Of a stretch of DNA of 64,000 bases, positions 19,493 through 27,874 are shown in pieces; the first letter of the stretch is position 1; each line of letters opens with the position of its first letter. Under the pieces are notes generated by a model that was not told the DNA's origin, did not search any database, and worked only from the letters and a program-made list of their open reading frames with translations. The DNA is from Acidobacteriaceae bacterium (GTDB lineage: Bacteria; Acidobacteriota; Terriglobia; Terriglobales; Acidobacteriaceae), in NCBI GenBank assembly GCA_027449965.1, contig DAIDKP010000020.1, positions 54,307-118,306 of the forward strand, read 5' to 3'. The translations under genes and the position numbers were made by a program.

Positions 19493-19522
19493 GCGGCCCG
19501 TTCCGGTTTTCCGGCGGGCCGC
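19493..19522 (+). terminator. GC-rich hairpin between micro-ORF and beta-glucosidase
   Basis: GCGGCCCG (19493-19500) pairs perfectly with CGGGCCGC (19515-19522), and the loop itself contains CCGG-TTTT-CCGG. It is a long near-continuous stem without an immediate T-run; T7 appears about 30 bases later. It may be the terminator of the transcript running from hldE, or an attenuator. Confidence 0.45.
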
Positions 19523-19655
19523 TGGTGCTTTTGCGCGAAAAACTGTGGCGTTTTTTTGCTTGGATTACAAGTCATACGATTTTCTAGTACACTTTCGCGG
19601 TAGCTTCGTCCGCAGGTCTTTCCTTCGTGGACGATTCAAACCCGAGAGGCTCAAG

Positions 19656-21860
19656 ATGAAAATCGATCGAACCATGTACCTTTGCAGCATTGCGGCTTTG
19701 GCCGTTGCTGCCGTCGCGGCTCAGGCGCAGCGTCGTCCGCAGCCTGAACCCGCCTGGGCGCACGCCGCCTGGATGAACCAGTCGCTGAGCGCGGATGAAC
19801 GCGCCGACCTGGTGCTGAAGCAGATGACGCTGGAGGAGAAGATCGGCATGATCCACGGCGAAGGCATGGCCGGCTGGGGCAAGCCAAACCAGTATGCGCT
19901 GCTGGGCAACGGCGGCGCCGGATTTACGCTGGGCGTGGATCGGCTGGGGATTCCAATCATCCAGATGAGCGACGCAGCCTATGGCGTGCGATCAAGCGCG
20001 ATGAACGGACGCTACTCGACGGCGCTGCCCTCGAATCTGGGCGCGGCAGCAAGCTGGGACACGGATGCTGCCTGCCAGTATGGTGCGCTGATTGGTCGTG
20101 AGTTACGCGCGCAGGGCTACAATATGACGCTGGGCGGCGGCGTGAACCTGACTCGCGAGCCGCGTAATGGACGCACCTTTGAGTATCAAGGCGAAGATCC
20201 GATCCTTGCCGGAACACTGGTCGGCAATCGGATTCGCTGTGAGCAGGCCGAGCATGTGATTGGTGACATCAAGCACTATGCCGTCAACGATCAGGAGAGC
20301 GGACGCAACGAGGTCAATGCCATCATCAGCAAGCGTGCCTTGCAGGAGACGGATTTGCTGGCCTTCCACATTGGCATCGAGATTGGCAACCCTCAGGCGG
20401 TGATGTGCAGTTACAACGCGATCAACGGCGACTTTGCCTGCGAGAACAAATACACGCTCACCGATGTATTGCGGAATCAATGGGGATTCAAAGGATTTGT
20501 GCTTTCTGACTGGGGCGGTACGCATTCGACGGAAAAAGCCTCGGCGGCGGGTCTGGACAACGAAGAGCCGGGCGAGGTTTTCTATGGCGCGGCGTACAAA
20601 CAGGCGGTGCAGGATGGAAAGATTCCGATGTCGGAACTGGACGAACATGTCCATCGCATCCTGCGCGCTGAGTTTGCCGCCGGTCTTGTCGACCATCCTG
20701 TTCACAAAAGCGTTGTGGATGTCTTTGGCGATCTTGCCATCGCCCGTCACATCGAGGAGCAGAGCATTGTGCTCCTGCGCAACCAGAACCACCAGCTTCC
20801 ACTCAGCATGAGCGTGCCCAGCATCGCCGTGATTGGCGACCATGCTGATATGGGTATGCTCTCTGGTGGTGGTTCGGCTCAGGTCGATCCTCCCGGCCAG
20901 CCCAGCGCGCGCTGGGGCCAGCATGTCTGGTTTCCCACTTCGCCGCTCAAGTCCATCCAGGCCATGGCGCCGCAGGCAAAGGTCAGCTTCGCCTCCGGGG
21001 CAGACCCGGCTGCTGCGGCTGCGTTGGCGTCGCAGTCTGATGTGGCCATCGTCTTTGTCAACCAGTGGTCGAGTGAAGGCATGGACCTGCACGACTTGAC
21101 TCTGCCGGATCATCAGGACGATCTCGTCGCTGCCGTTGCCAAAGCCAATCCGCACACCGTTGTTGTGCTGGAGAATGCCACGGCCGTGACGATGCCCTGG
21201 GTCAACCAGGTTGCAGGCATTGTTGTTGCCTGGTTCCCCGGCTCCGATGGCGCGTCGGCCGTCGCCAATGTGCTTTTTGGCAAGGTCAACCCCTCGGCCA
21301 AGCTGCCCATCACCTTCCCGCTTAGCATCGCGGATCTGCCTCATCCGACTCTGGTGATGCCGCCGCCACACTCCGAAGCAGCAGCCCCGGTCCAGCGACA
21401 CGTGCTCACCAGCCCAACGTTCAGCGTCAACTATGATGAGGGCGTCAAGATCGGCTACAAATGGTATGACGCGGAAAAGAAACCCGTGCTCTTTCCCTTT
21501 GGCTTTGGCCTCTCCTACACCACCTACAGCTACTCCGGGTTGAAAGTGACGCCGGGCGAAAAACCCTCCGTTACCTTCACGGTGAAAAACACCGGAAGCC
21601 GCGCCGGAGTGGAGATTGCCGAGGTCTATGCCGCGCTGCCAGCCAGCGCCAACGAGCCGCCCAAGCGCCTGGTCGGCTGGAGCCGAGTGGCACTGAACCC
21701 CGGGGAAAGCAAAGAGGTTACGCTCAGCATCGATCCGATGTATCTGTCGATCTTTGACGAGGCTGCGAACCAGTTCAAGATGGTTCCCGGCAACTACACC
21801 TTCATGGCTGGCGACTCGTCGCAGTCTCTTGCCCTGCATCGCTCCGTCAAGCTTCAGTAG
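19656..21860 (+). CDS. Exported GH3 beta-glucosidase
   Basis: This 734-residue glycoside hydrolase family 3 enzyme releases terminal beta-linked glucose (or xylose) from oligosaccharides. Residues 1-22 form a signal peptide (MKIDRTMYLCSI through QAQ), so it acts in the periplasm or outside. The GH3 N-terminal barrel shows EEKIGMIHGEG, and KHYAVNDQESGRNEV carries the conserved KHF/Y-like motif. The nucleophile is Asp285 in GFVLSDWGGTHS. The C-terminal sandwich holds GMDLHDLTLP, and a fibronectin III-like tail begins near YTTYSYSGLKV. The frame is open to 19389, but ATG 19656 follows GAGAGG and gives the signal peptide. Confidence 0.93.
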   Translation: MKIDRTMYLCSIAALAVAAVAAQAQRRPQPEPAWAHAAWMNQSLSADERADLVLKQMTLEEKIGMIHGEGMAGWGKPNQYALLGNGGAGFTLGVDRLGIPIIQMSDAAYGVRSSAMNGRYSTALPSNLGAAASWDTDAACQYGALIGRELRAQGYNMTLGGGVNLTREPRNGRTFEYQGEDPILAGTLVGNRIRCEQAEHVIGDIKHYAVNDQESGRNEVNAIISKRALQETDLLAFHIGIEIGNPQAVMCSYNAINGDFACENKYTLTDVLRNQWGFKGFVLSDWGGTHSTEKASAAGLDNEEPGEVFYGAAYKQAVQDGKIPMSELDEHVHRILRAEFAAGLVDHPVHKSVVDVFGDLAIARHIEEQSIVLLRNQNHQLPLSMSVPSIAVIGDHADMGMLSGGGSAQVDPPGQPSARWGQHVWFPTSPLKSIQAMAPQAKVSFASGADPAAAAALASQSDVAIVFVNQWSSEGMDLHDLTLPDHQDDLVAAVAKANPHTVVVLENATAVTMPWVNQVAGIVVAWFPGSDGASAVANVLFGKVNPSAKLPITFPLSIADLPHPTLVMPPPHSEAAAPVQRHVLTSPTFSVNYDEGVKIGYKWYDAEKKPVLFPFGFGLSYTTYSYSGLKVTPGEKPSVTFTVKNTGSRAGVEIAEVYAALPASANEPPKRLVGWSRVALNPGESKEVTLSIDPMYLSIFDEAANQFKMVPGNYTFMAGDSSQSLALHRSVKLQ

Positions 21861-22073
21861 CTTTGGATGGCCCATCGGCAACCACGGCGCGAACCGCAGT
21901 TCAGTTCGCGCCGTTTCTTTTGGCGGCATCCCGATCCACGCCGCCGCCGCAACCATCGCTCGGTTACAATCAAAGCAGGGTAAGGCCCGCAGATTCGCCG
22001 TGTTCGGCCCTCCGGTTTATCCATCCCAGACATTGACCCTAATGTGGGTCCACACAGCAAGGAGTTTTCCCTT

Positions 22074-22634
22074 ATGGCGATTCCCGCCACACAGATGCGC
22101 CCTGGCATGATCATCAAGCACAACGACCAGCTTCACCTTGTTTTTGCCGTCGAGCATCGCACGCCCGGCAACCTGCGCGCCTTCATCCAGGCCAAGCTTC
22201 GCAATCTCAAGTCCGGCGGCATGTTTGAGCATCGCTTCCGCTCCGGTGATGCGATTGAGCGCGTCATTGTGGATGAGGTCTCGATGGAGTTCCTCTACAA
22301 CGACGGCGACGACTATTACTTCATGAATCCGGAAGACTACGAGCAGACGGTGCTCAAGAAGAGCACGCTGGGGGATGCGGTGGAGTATCTGACGCCCAAT
22401 CTTCAGATCAAAGTCAGTTACTTCGATGGCGTTGCTGTCGGCATTGACCTGCCCACGACCGTCGAGCTGACCGTTGTCGAAACCGAGCCGGGCATCAAGT
22501 CTGCAACCGCGTCCAGCGTGACCAAACCGGCACGCACGGAGACGGGGTTGGTCGTACAGGTTCCACCCTTTATCAACGAGGGCGAAAAAATTCGCGTTGA
22601 CACGAGCGAAGGCACCTATCTCAGCCGCGCCTGA
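22074..22634 (+). CDS. efp: Elongation factor P with a PGNLRAF loop
   Basis: EF-P enters stalled ribosomes at the E site and restores synthesis through polyproline stretches. The 186-residue product has the three beta-domain layout and ends with FINEGEKIRVDTSEGTYLSR, typical of the family. The domain I loop that reaches the peptidyl-transferase centre reads TPGNLRAF, so residue 33 is Asn where E. coli has the beta-lysylated Lys34 and other bacteria a rhamnosylated Arg. ATG 22074 is preceded by AAGGAG with 9 bases between, so the upstream in-frame ATG is not used. No epmA/epmB or earP is in view. Confidence 0.95.
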   Translation: MAIPATQMRPGMIIKHNDQLHLVFAVEHRTPGNLRAFIQAKLRNLKSGGMFEHRFRSGDAIERVIVDEVSMEFLYNDGDDYYFMNPEDYEQTVLKKSTLGDAVEYLTPNLQIKVSYFDGVAVGIDLPTTVELTVVETEPGIKSATASSVTKPARTETGLVVQVPPFINEGEKIRVDTSEGTYLSRA

Positions 22635-22658
22635 GCGGCATTAGGCTATTCGCAGGGA

Positions 22659-22684
22659 AAAACCTCGCAGCGATGCGAGGTTTT
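22659..22684 (+). terminator. Hairpin terminator after efp
   Basis: A perfect 11-bp stem, AAAACCTCGCA with TGCGAGGTTTT, has a 4-base loop and ends in a T-run, 24 bases after the efp stop. Confidence 0.85.
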
Positions 22685-22832
22685 CCTATCTTGGATGGTT
22701 GTTTGTGCCGGCATGATAACGGTGAGGAAACGGATCGGGGCCGATCCGAGCATCCCGGCAATCCGCCATTTTCCGGGTCACGGTGCTTCGCAGTGAATCA
22801 TCTGGCTCCGAGCCTTTACACTTGGGTGTGTG

Positions 22833-24395
22833 ATGGCAAGTAAAGACGCAATTCTTCCGGGTCGCAAAGAGTTTCTGGCGCTGGCGAAAAAGCACACACT
22901 GGTTCCGGTCTATCGCAGGCTGACGGCGGACCTGGAGACACCTGTTTCCGCATTTCTGCGCGTCGCATGGGACGAGCCGGAGTGTTTTCTGCTGGAGTCC
23001 GTGGAGAACGGTCAGCAGGTAGGGCGATATACATTCATCGGCCTCCATCCATATAAGCGCATTGTGGCGCGCGGGGAATCGATCACGGTCACGGAAGGAC
23101 GTCGCACCGTGCGTCTCCAGGGAGATGTCTTCGCCGTTCTTCGCGAAGCACTCAGCGGCCACAATCCCGCGCGTATCGCCGAACTGCCTCCGTTTACCGC
23201 TGGCGCAGTGGGATTTCTGAGTTACGACGCCGTCCGGCGGATTGAAAAACTGCCCGAGATCGCCTCGGACGAACTGCAAGTCCCGGATGCCTGCCTGTTG
23301 TTCTTTGATGAAGTGCTGGCCTTTGATCATGTGCGTCGTGAGATTCTGCTCATTGTCACTGCCGATGTATCGCTCAAGCCTGCGGCTCAGGCGTTTGAGG
23401 AAGCCGTCACGCGGTTGAATCGCATGGAGCGGCGATTGGCTCGTCCATTGCCCAAGCTGCCGCGCGCAACCCGGACGAAAGGCAGGCTCAGAATTACTTC
23501 ACGAACCAGAAAGCAGCAGTATCTGGACGGCGTGGAAAAGATTCGCGAGTATATCCGCGCGGGAGATGTCTTTCAGACGGTCTATGCGCAGCGATTCGAT
23601 CTGGAGCCCGAGGTAGATAGCTTTGCCATCTATCGCGCCCTCCGGATGGTGAATCCGTCGCCTTACCTTTATTTCCTGAGAGTACAGGGCGAAGCCGCAA
23701 CGGAATTAACGCACAAGGCAGGCAAAAAAGGCCGCACCCGGCGCACGACGGAAACACGAGGACCGCTGGAGATTGCAGGCTCTTCTCCTGAAATGCTGGT
23801 GCGGGTTCAGGAGGGTCGTGTGGAGTACAGGCCCATCGCCGGAACGCGTCGAAGAGCCAGCGACGAAGCTGAAGATGCCGCTCTGGAAGCCGAGATGCTG
23901 GCCGATGCGAAGGAGCGAAGCGAACATGTGATGCTGGTGGACCTGGGGCGCAACGATGTGGGGCGCGTCAGCGAGTTTGGCAGTGTTACGGTGGATCGGC
24001 TGATGTTCGTGGAGCGATATAGCCACGTGATGCATATGGTCAGCACGCTGAGTGGGCGGCTGCGGCAGGATTTGACCGCGATCGATGCGTTGCGGGCGTG
24101 TTTTCCAGCCGGAACGCTCTCCGGAGCGCCCAAGGTGCGGGCGATGGAGATCATCGAGGAACTGGAGCCGACGCGGCGCGGGGTGTATGGCGGGGCGGTG
24201 CTGTATGCGGACTTCCGGGGCAATCTGGAAAGCTGCATCACGATCCGAACCCTGGTGTCACAGGATGGCCAGGCGCATGTGCAGGCAGGAGCCGGAATCG
24301 TTGCCGACTCCGTGCCTGAGGCCGAATACGAAGAGTGCCGGAATAAGGCGCAGGCGGTGATCCGCGCAGTGGAGCGGGCGCGTGAAGGCTGCTGA
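22833..24395 (+). CDS. trpE: Anthranilate synthase component I
   Basis: TrpE converts chorismate to anthranilate using ammonia from TrpG. The 520-residue product has an N-terminal regulatory half with LLESVENGQQVGRYTFIG. Its catalytic half has RTKGRLRITS-type basic residues and the chorismate site SSPEMLVRVQEGRVEYRPIAGTRRR, then LVDLGRNDVGRVSE. FPAGTLSGAPKVRAMEIIEELE and GNLESCITIRT follow near the end. An extra basic loop of about 20 residues (AGKKGRTRRTTETRG) precedes the SSPE motif. The start is ATG 22833, with GTG 22830 directly before it. No ribosome site is visible, and TACACT lies 10 bases upstream. Confidence 0.94.
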   Translation: MASKDAILPGRKEFLALAKKHTLVPVYRRLTADLETPVSAFLRVAWDEPECFLLESVENGQQVGRYTFIGLHPYKRIVARGESITVTEGRRTVRLQGDVFAVLREALSGHNPARIAELPPFTAGAVGFLSYDAVRRIEKLPEIASDELQVPDACLLFFDEVLAFDHVRREILLIVTADVSLKPAAQAFEEAVTRLNRMERRLARPLPKLPRATRTKGRLRITSRTRKQQYLDGVEKIREYIRAGDVFQTVYAQRFDLEPEVDSFAIYRALRMVNPSPYLYFLRVQGEAATELTHKAGKKGRTRRTTETRGPLEIAGSSPEMLVRVQEGRVEYRPIAGTRRRASDEAEDAALEAEMLADAKERSEHVMLVDLGRNDVGRVSEFGSVTVDRLMFVERYSHVMHMVSTLSGRLRQDLTAIDALRACFPAGTLSGAPKVRAMEIIEELEPTRRGVYGGAVLYADFRGNLESCITIRTLVSQDGQAHVQAGAGIVADSVPEAEYEECRNKAQAVIRAVERAREGC

Positions 24396-24412
24396 AGTAT
24401 GTCCAAGCTCCG

Positions 24413-24446
24413 GGATTCCACATCTGTAGCTGCGCATCTGGAATCC
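24413..24446 (+). terminator. Weak hairpin downstream of trpE
   Basis: GGATTCCA pairs with TGGAATCC around an 18-base loop shortly after the trpE stop. There is no T-run. The rest of the 24396-24670 gap shows nothing else clear. Confidence 0.35.
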
Positions 24447-24670
24447 GATGCGCGGAGTCAGAGCCTGGCGGCTGTCTGCTCCGTTTTGAAACACGTTTGA
24501 TTGACTGACTCAATTTGAAACGCCGGCGTGAACAAAGAGTAGAGTTTGCTCTTGTGGAAATCTGTGTTCAGGAGGAATCTGGCAATATCCGGCATCAGTC
24601 CTGATTGGATTTTGAGCCGAGGAGGACTTCGGGCCATAGAGAAAGCGGTGCGAAGTCGAGGAGGTGGACA

Positions 24671-25216
24671 ATGGGCATCACGGTGACGACGAATCTGGGA
24701 GCCGGAAATCTGGCAGCGGATGCCACGGTCTGGAGTACTTTGCAGGCGAATGCCGCCAACGGGAACCAGGCGGCGCAGACGACGGCGGCGCTGCTGGGAA
24801 ACTTGAGCGGCGCGACGACGGCATCGGGAACCAACGGTACATTGAGTTCGGTTCTCACGCCAGTGATTGCAAGCGCACAGGCGACACTGGACAGCATTGT
24901 GACAAATCCTGCGCTGAACCTGAGCCGCGTGCTGACCTCGCCGAGCTTTGCGGCGCTGGTGAGTGCGCTGGAAGGCAACTCTGGCAGTGTAAGTGGAGCC
25001 GGTGATGCGAGTTCCAGCAACAGTTCCTCCACAGCGTACTCCAACCCTATCGGCGGGAATGGAGAGAACTCCAGTGCGAGTAGTTCAGGCGCGCAGACGC
25101 AGTATTATGCACATCTGCTGGGCGAGTTGGAGAGTGTGATGCAGACTTCGACGGACGGCAGCACTGCGCAGACTCTGCTGAGCGGCTTGTCGGGCGTGAG
25201 GCTGGCTGTAGCCTGA
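24671..25216 (+). CDS. Uncharacterised Ala/Ser/Thr-rich protein
   Basis: This 181-residue protein is of low complexity, dominated by Ala, Ser, Thr, Gly and Asn, with a Ser-rich linker near residues 115-155. I see no signal peptide, membrane segment or Cys. The start ATG 24671 is fixed by GAGGAGGT at 24657-24664. Composition and lack of motifs suggest a disordered or structural protein. It stands alone between trpE and the convergent FecR-like gene. No family is recognised. Confidence 0.65.
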   Translation: MGITVTTNLGAGNLAADATVWSTLQANAANGNQAAQTTAALLGNLSGATTASGTNGTLSSVLTPVIASAQATLDSIVTNPALNLSRVLTSPSFAALVSALEGNSGSVSGAGDASSSNSSSTAYSNPIGGNGENSSASSSGAQTQYYAHLLGELESVMQTSTDGSTAQTLLSGLSGVRLAVA

Positions 25217-25247
25217 GCGCGATCATGGAAGCAGCAGTCAGAGAGCA

Positions 25248-25301
25248 TCCTCGCTCAGGATCCTCCGACGCTCAGGTTCCTCCGACGCTCAGGATCCGCC
25301 G
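25248..25301. repeat. 17-bp tandem repeat, three units
   Basis: Three imperfect copies of CTCAGGATCCTCCGACG run head to tail; the last overlaps the 3' end of the leftward FecR-like gene, whose stop begins at 25289. Confidence 0.65.
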
Positions 25302-26224
25302 AACAGATGATGAAAAAAGTGGCCGATACGGTGGAAGACCCCCGGTTTGCGCGGAGATTTCGGGGCTTGCACAGTGGCAGTTCTGGGCAAAGCGATCCTC
25401 GCTGCGGCAGAACGGGTCGGCAGATGGCTCACGGCAACTGAGGCGGGAGTGTTGGCACCGTTGTAGCTGAGGGCGGCGGTGGCCTGGGCGTGGACGATGC
25501 CGGGCTGGGTGGCGTTGGGCGGCGGTGTGGGCAGCGGTGCAAGGCCGGCGGATTGGGCCACAGGGAATGCATTGTCTCCGAGCGTACGCGTTGGAGCGGC
25601 GGGGCAGCCGCAGGATTCTGCCTCATTGTCAACGACCTCCGTGAGCGAACCATGCTGAAAAAGTACACGCTGGCGCGGCTGCACGCGATAGGCTCCGCCG
25701 CTGAAGAGGCTGCTGACCGTGACGTAAGGAGGATCTTTGCCGGGATTGTCGACGCAGGTGTCGCCGTGGTCGCCCAGTCGAACCTGTACAGAGGATTTTC
25801 CAGGACCGCTGATGAGGATGCGGAAGTCGGGAGTAAGGATCACGTCCGAGTCGACGCCCGTCTGGAAGCTGGTCTCCAGCGCACCCCGGTCGAGCGAGAT
25901 CATCAGGCCCGAGTGGTCGGCGGCGGCGTGCGATGGGTCCATGGTGAAGGTAGCGCGGGTCGTCGAGCACAGACGGATCTGGCCGCGGTTGGGGAGGGTG
26001 AGCCGGGCCGTGCGCGTGCCAGCGGTAACTGAGCCGCTGGAGCCGATCGTCGCGCGATCGCCGGATACGGTCAGTGACCCGGCAACGGTTGCGCCGGAGT
26101 CGAGCCGGACCTGGGCGATGGGGAATGGTGTGGCGGGAGGAACGCCTGCTGCTTGTGCCATAACCCGGATGCCGGGCGCGGCGACAACCATCAGCGAAAC
26201 AGTCAACAGCAGCCGGATACGCAT
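25289..26224 (-). CDS. Exported FecR-like protein
   Basis: This 311-residue secreted protein has a signal peptide of about 24 residues (MRIRLLLTVSLMVV through MAQA). The middle, roughly residues 60-200, resembles a FecR-type beta domain: an alternating strand region that includes LTLPNRGQIRLCSTTRATF and GALETSF. It has paired Cys residues (CSTT, DTCVDN and a late ESCGCP). The C-terminal tail is Ala/Pro-rich and basic with an HHLFG end. There is no DNA-binding or membrane segment. It begins 5 bases downstream of the trpG stop, so the two are probably cotranscribed, although no functional link is obvious. Confidence 0.7.
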   Translation of the reverse strand: MRIRLLLTVSLMVVAAPGIRVMAQAAGVPPATPFPIAQVRLDSGATVAGSLTVSGDRATIGSSGSVTAGTRTARLTLPNRGQIRLCSTTRATFTMDPSHAAADHSGLMISLDRGALETSFQTGVDSDVILTPDFRILISGPGKSSVQVRLGDHGDTCVDNPGKDPPYVTVSSLFSGGAYRVQPRQRVLFQHGSLTEVVDNEAESCGCPAAPTRTLGDNAFPVAQSAGLAPLPTPPPNATQPGIVHAQATAALSYNGANTPASVAVSHLPTRSAAARIALPRTATVQAPKSPRKPGVFHRIGHFFHHLFGGS

Positions 26225-26229
26225 GGCCG

Positions 26230-26805
26230 CTACATTGCCAGAAAGTTGTGGATCATCTGCCGACCGCCCTCGGTGAGCACACTCTCCGGATGAAACTGGA
26301 CGCCTTCGATGGGCAGAGTGCTGTGACGCAGGCCCATGAGGACGGGTGAGCCGGTGGAGTCCGGCGTGTGTGCGGTGGCAATGAGCGCGTCGGGCAGGGT
26401 GGATTCATCAACGACCAGAGAATGGTAGCGGGTGCAGGTGAGCGGAGTCGGCAATCCGGTAAACACGCCTTTGCCGTCATGGACGATGGGGCTGGTCTTG
26501 CCGTGCATCAGTTCTGCCGCGCGAACAACCGAAGCGCCAAAAGCGGCTCCAATCGCCTGATGGCCCAGGCAGACGCCGAGGATGGGCGCGCGGCCAGCCA
26601 TACGCTGAATCAGAGGGATCAGGATTCCGGCCTCTTGCGGTGTGCAGGGACCGGGCGAGAGCAGGATACGGTCCGGAGCAAGCGATTCCACCTCATCGAC
26701 TGTGACCTCATCGTTGCGGCGGATGGTCATCTTTGCGCCTGTTTCACCGAGGTACTGGACGAGGTTGTACGTGAAGGAATCGTAGTTATCGAGGACGAAG
26801 ACCAT
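26230..26805 (-). CDS. trpG: Anthranilate / aminodeoxychorismate synthase glutaminase component
   Basis: This 191-residue class I glutamine amidotransferase supplies ammonia to TrpE (or PabB). It starts MVFVLDNYDSFTYNLVQYLG, the family N-terminus. The nucleophile is Cys79 in GVCLGHQAIG, and the His/Glu pair sits in GVQFHPESVLTEGG. The oxyanion block LLSPGPCTP is also present. An upstream start at 26826 is open, but the seven extra residues are not typical. The gene is on the opposite strand to trpE, 1.8 kb away, so the two subunits are not coupled as in most trp operons. TrpG here may serve folate synthesis as well. Confidence 0.93.
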   Translation of the reverse strand: MVFVLDNYDSFTYNLVQYLGETGAKMTIRRNDEVTVDEVESLAPDRILLSPGPCTPQEAGILIPLIQRMAGRAPILGVCLGHQAIGAAFGASVVRAAELMHGKTSPIVHDGKGVFTGLPTPLTCTRYHSLVVDESTLPDALIATAHTPDSTGSPVLMGLRHSTLPIEGVQFHPESVLTEGGRQMIHNFLAM

Positions 26806-26858
26806 ACTGAATTGAGTGTAGCGCAACCACTGGGTGGTGTAGCCGAGAGAGGCGGTGG

Positions 26859-26900
26859 CGCTCTGGCAGTGTCAACAGGTCTTTGAAAGACGCCAGAGCG
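26859..26900. terminator. Inverted repeat between trpG and the ABC ATPase
   Basis: CGCTCTGGC (26859-26867) and GCCAGAGCG (26892-26900) flank a 24-base loop just past the ATPase stop, consistent with a terminator for the leftward transcript. Confidence 0.4.
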
Positions 26901-26952
26901 TGGCAGGAGAAGAGACCCTGCGTGAGCGACGACAGGAAGAACGTAGGCGTGG

Positions 26953-27816
26953 CTAGAGGAGCGGTGTGGAGACGGTGGCCAGCGGTTGGGTGCGGTCGGT
27001 GGTCATGCTGGGCGCGGCACGGAGCAGTTGCTGCGTGTACGGGTGCCGCGGATGGTCAAAGACCTCGGCAACCGGGCCAATTTCGAGAATCTGGCCGTGG
27101 CGCATGACGGCGACGCGCGTGGCGACCTGGCGGATGACGGCCAGATCGTGGCTGGTGAACAACATGGTCAGGCGATGCGTGTGCTGGAGTTCAGCCAGAA
27201 GCGCGAGAATCTGAGCCTGAACGGTGACGTCGAGGGCAGTGGTGGGTTCATCGGCAAGCAGCAGAGCGGGCTGGTGAACAAGGGCCATGGCGATGAGGAT
27301 GCGCTGGCGCTGGCCGCCGGAGAACTGGTGTGGGAAATCTCTGAGGCGCGAGGCCGGGTCGGGGATGGCGACGGAAGCAAGCGACTCGAGCACGCGCTGC
27401 TTCCGATCGTGGCGGCCAAGTCGTGGCGAGTGAGCGCGAATGGCTTCAGCAATCTGCGCGCCGATGTTCATTACCGGGTTGAGGGCAGTCATCGGCTCTT
27501 GAAAGATCATGGCCATCTGACTGCCGCGCAGCGAGCGGAGTTCGGCGTGGGGCAGCCCGACCAGTTCGCGGCCTCGAAAACGGATGGAACCGGTGACCTG
27601 AGTGGCCGGTGCGTGCAGGCCCATGATGGCGAGCGCGGTAGCACTTTTGCCGGAGCCGGATTCGCCGACCAGTCCCAGGACTTCGCCGCATTGCAGATCA
27701 AAAGAGATGCCGCGCACTGCCTCAAACGAGCCGAAACGGATGTGCAGATCGCGAATCGCGAGCAGCGGTCCTGGGCTGGGATCGTGGGTGAGGTCGTCGC
27801 TGGGCAGGGAAGTCAT
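26953..27816 (-). CDS. Oligopeptide/dipeptide-type ABC transporter ATPase (orphan)
   Basis: This 287-residue cytoplasmic ATPase subunit is of the DppD/OppD family, which powers peptide or nickel import. It has Walker [13 protein letters not shown], a Q-loop region reading [12 protein letters not shown], the signature FSGGQRQR, Walker [13 protein letters not shown] and the H-loop TSHDL. The end lacks the longer Opp C-terminal motif and zinc-like tail. The frame opens at a TTG at 27891, but ATG 27816 gives the usual family start. No permease, binding protein or second ATPase is in the window. Confidence 0.85.
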   Translation of the reverse strand: MTSLPSDDLTHDPSPGPLLAIRDLHIRFGSFEAVRGISFDLQCGEVLGLVGESGSGKSATALAIMGLHAPATQVTGSIRFRGRELVGLPHAELRSLRGSQMAMIFQEPMTALNPVMNIGAQIAEAIRAHSPRLGRHDRKQRVLESLASVAIPDPASRLRDFPHQFSGGQRQRILIAMALVHQPALLLADEPTTALDVTVQAQILALLAELQHTHRLTMLFTSHDLAVIRQVATRVAVMRHGQILEIGPVAEVFDHPRHPYTQQLLRAAPSMTTDRTQPLATVSTPLL

Positions 27817-27874
27817 GCGTGGAAGCGGATGCGGCGCAAGATTCAGGAAGTCTGCCTGCGCCGCGAGTCCGGAA

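Noticed and set aside
19560..19593. A sigma-70 promoter directly before the beta-glucosidase (TTGGAT and TACACT)
   Set aside because: The spacing between the two hexamers is about 22 bases, too long for a confident call.
20103..21956. Long minus-strand frame (617 codons) opposite the beta-glucosidase
   Set aside because: Antisense shadow of a clear GH3 gene; composition is Arg/His-rich with no motif.
23700..23765. Frameshift or foreign insert in trpE (basic KAGKKGRTRRTTETRG loop)
   Set aside because: The frame stays open and the flanking motifs are intact; it looks like a surface loop of variable length between conserved blocks.
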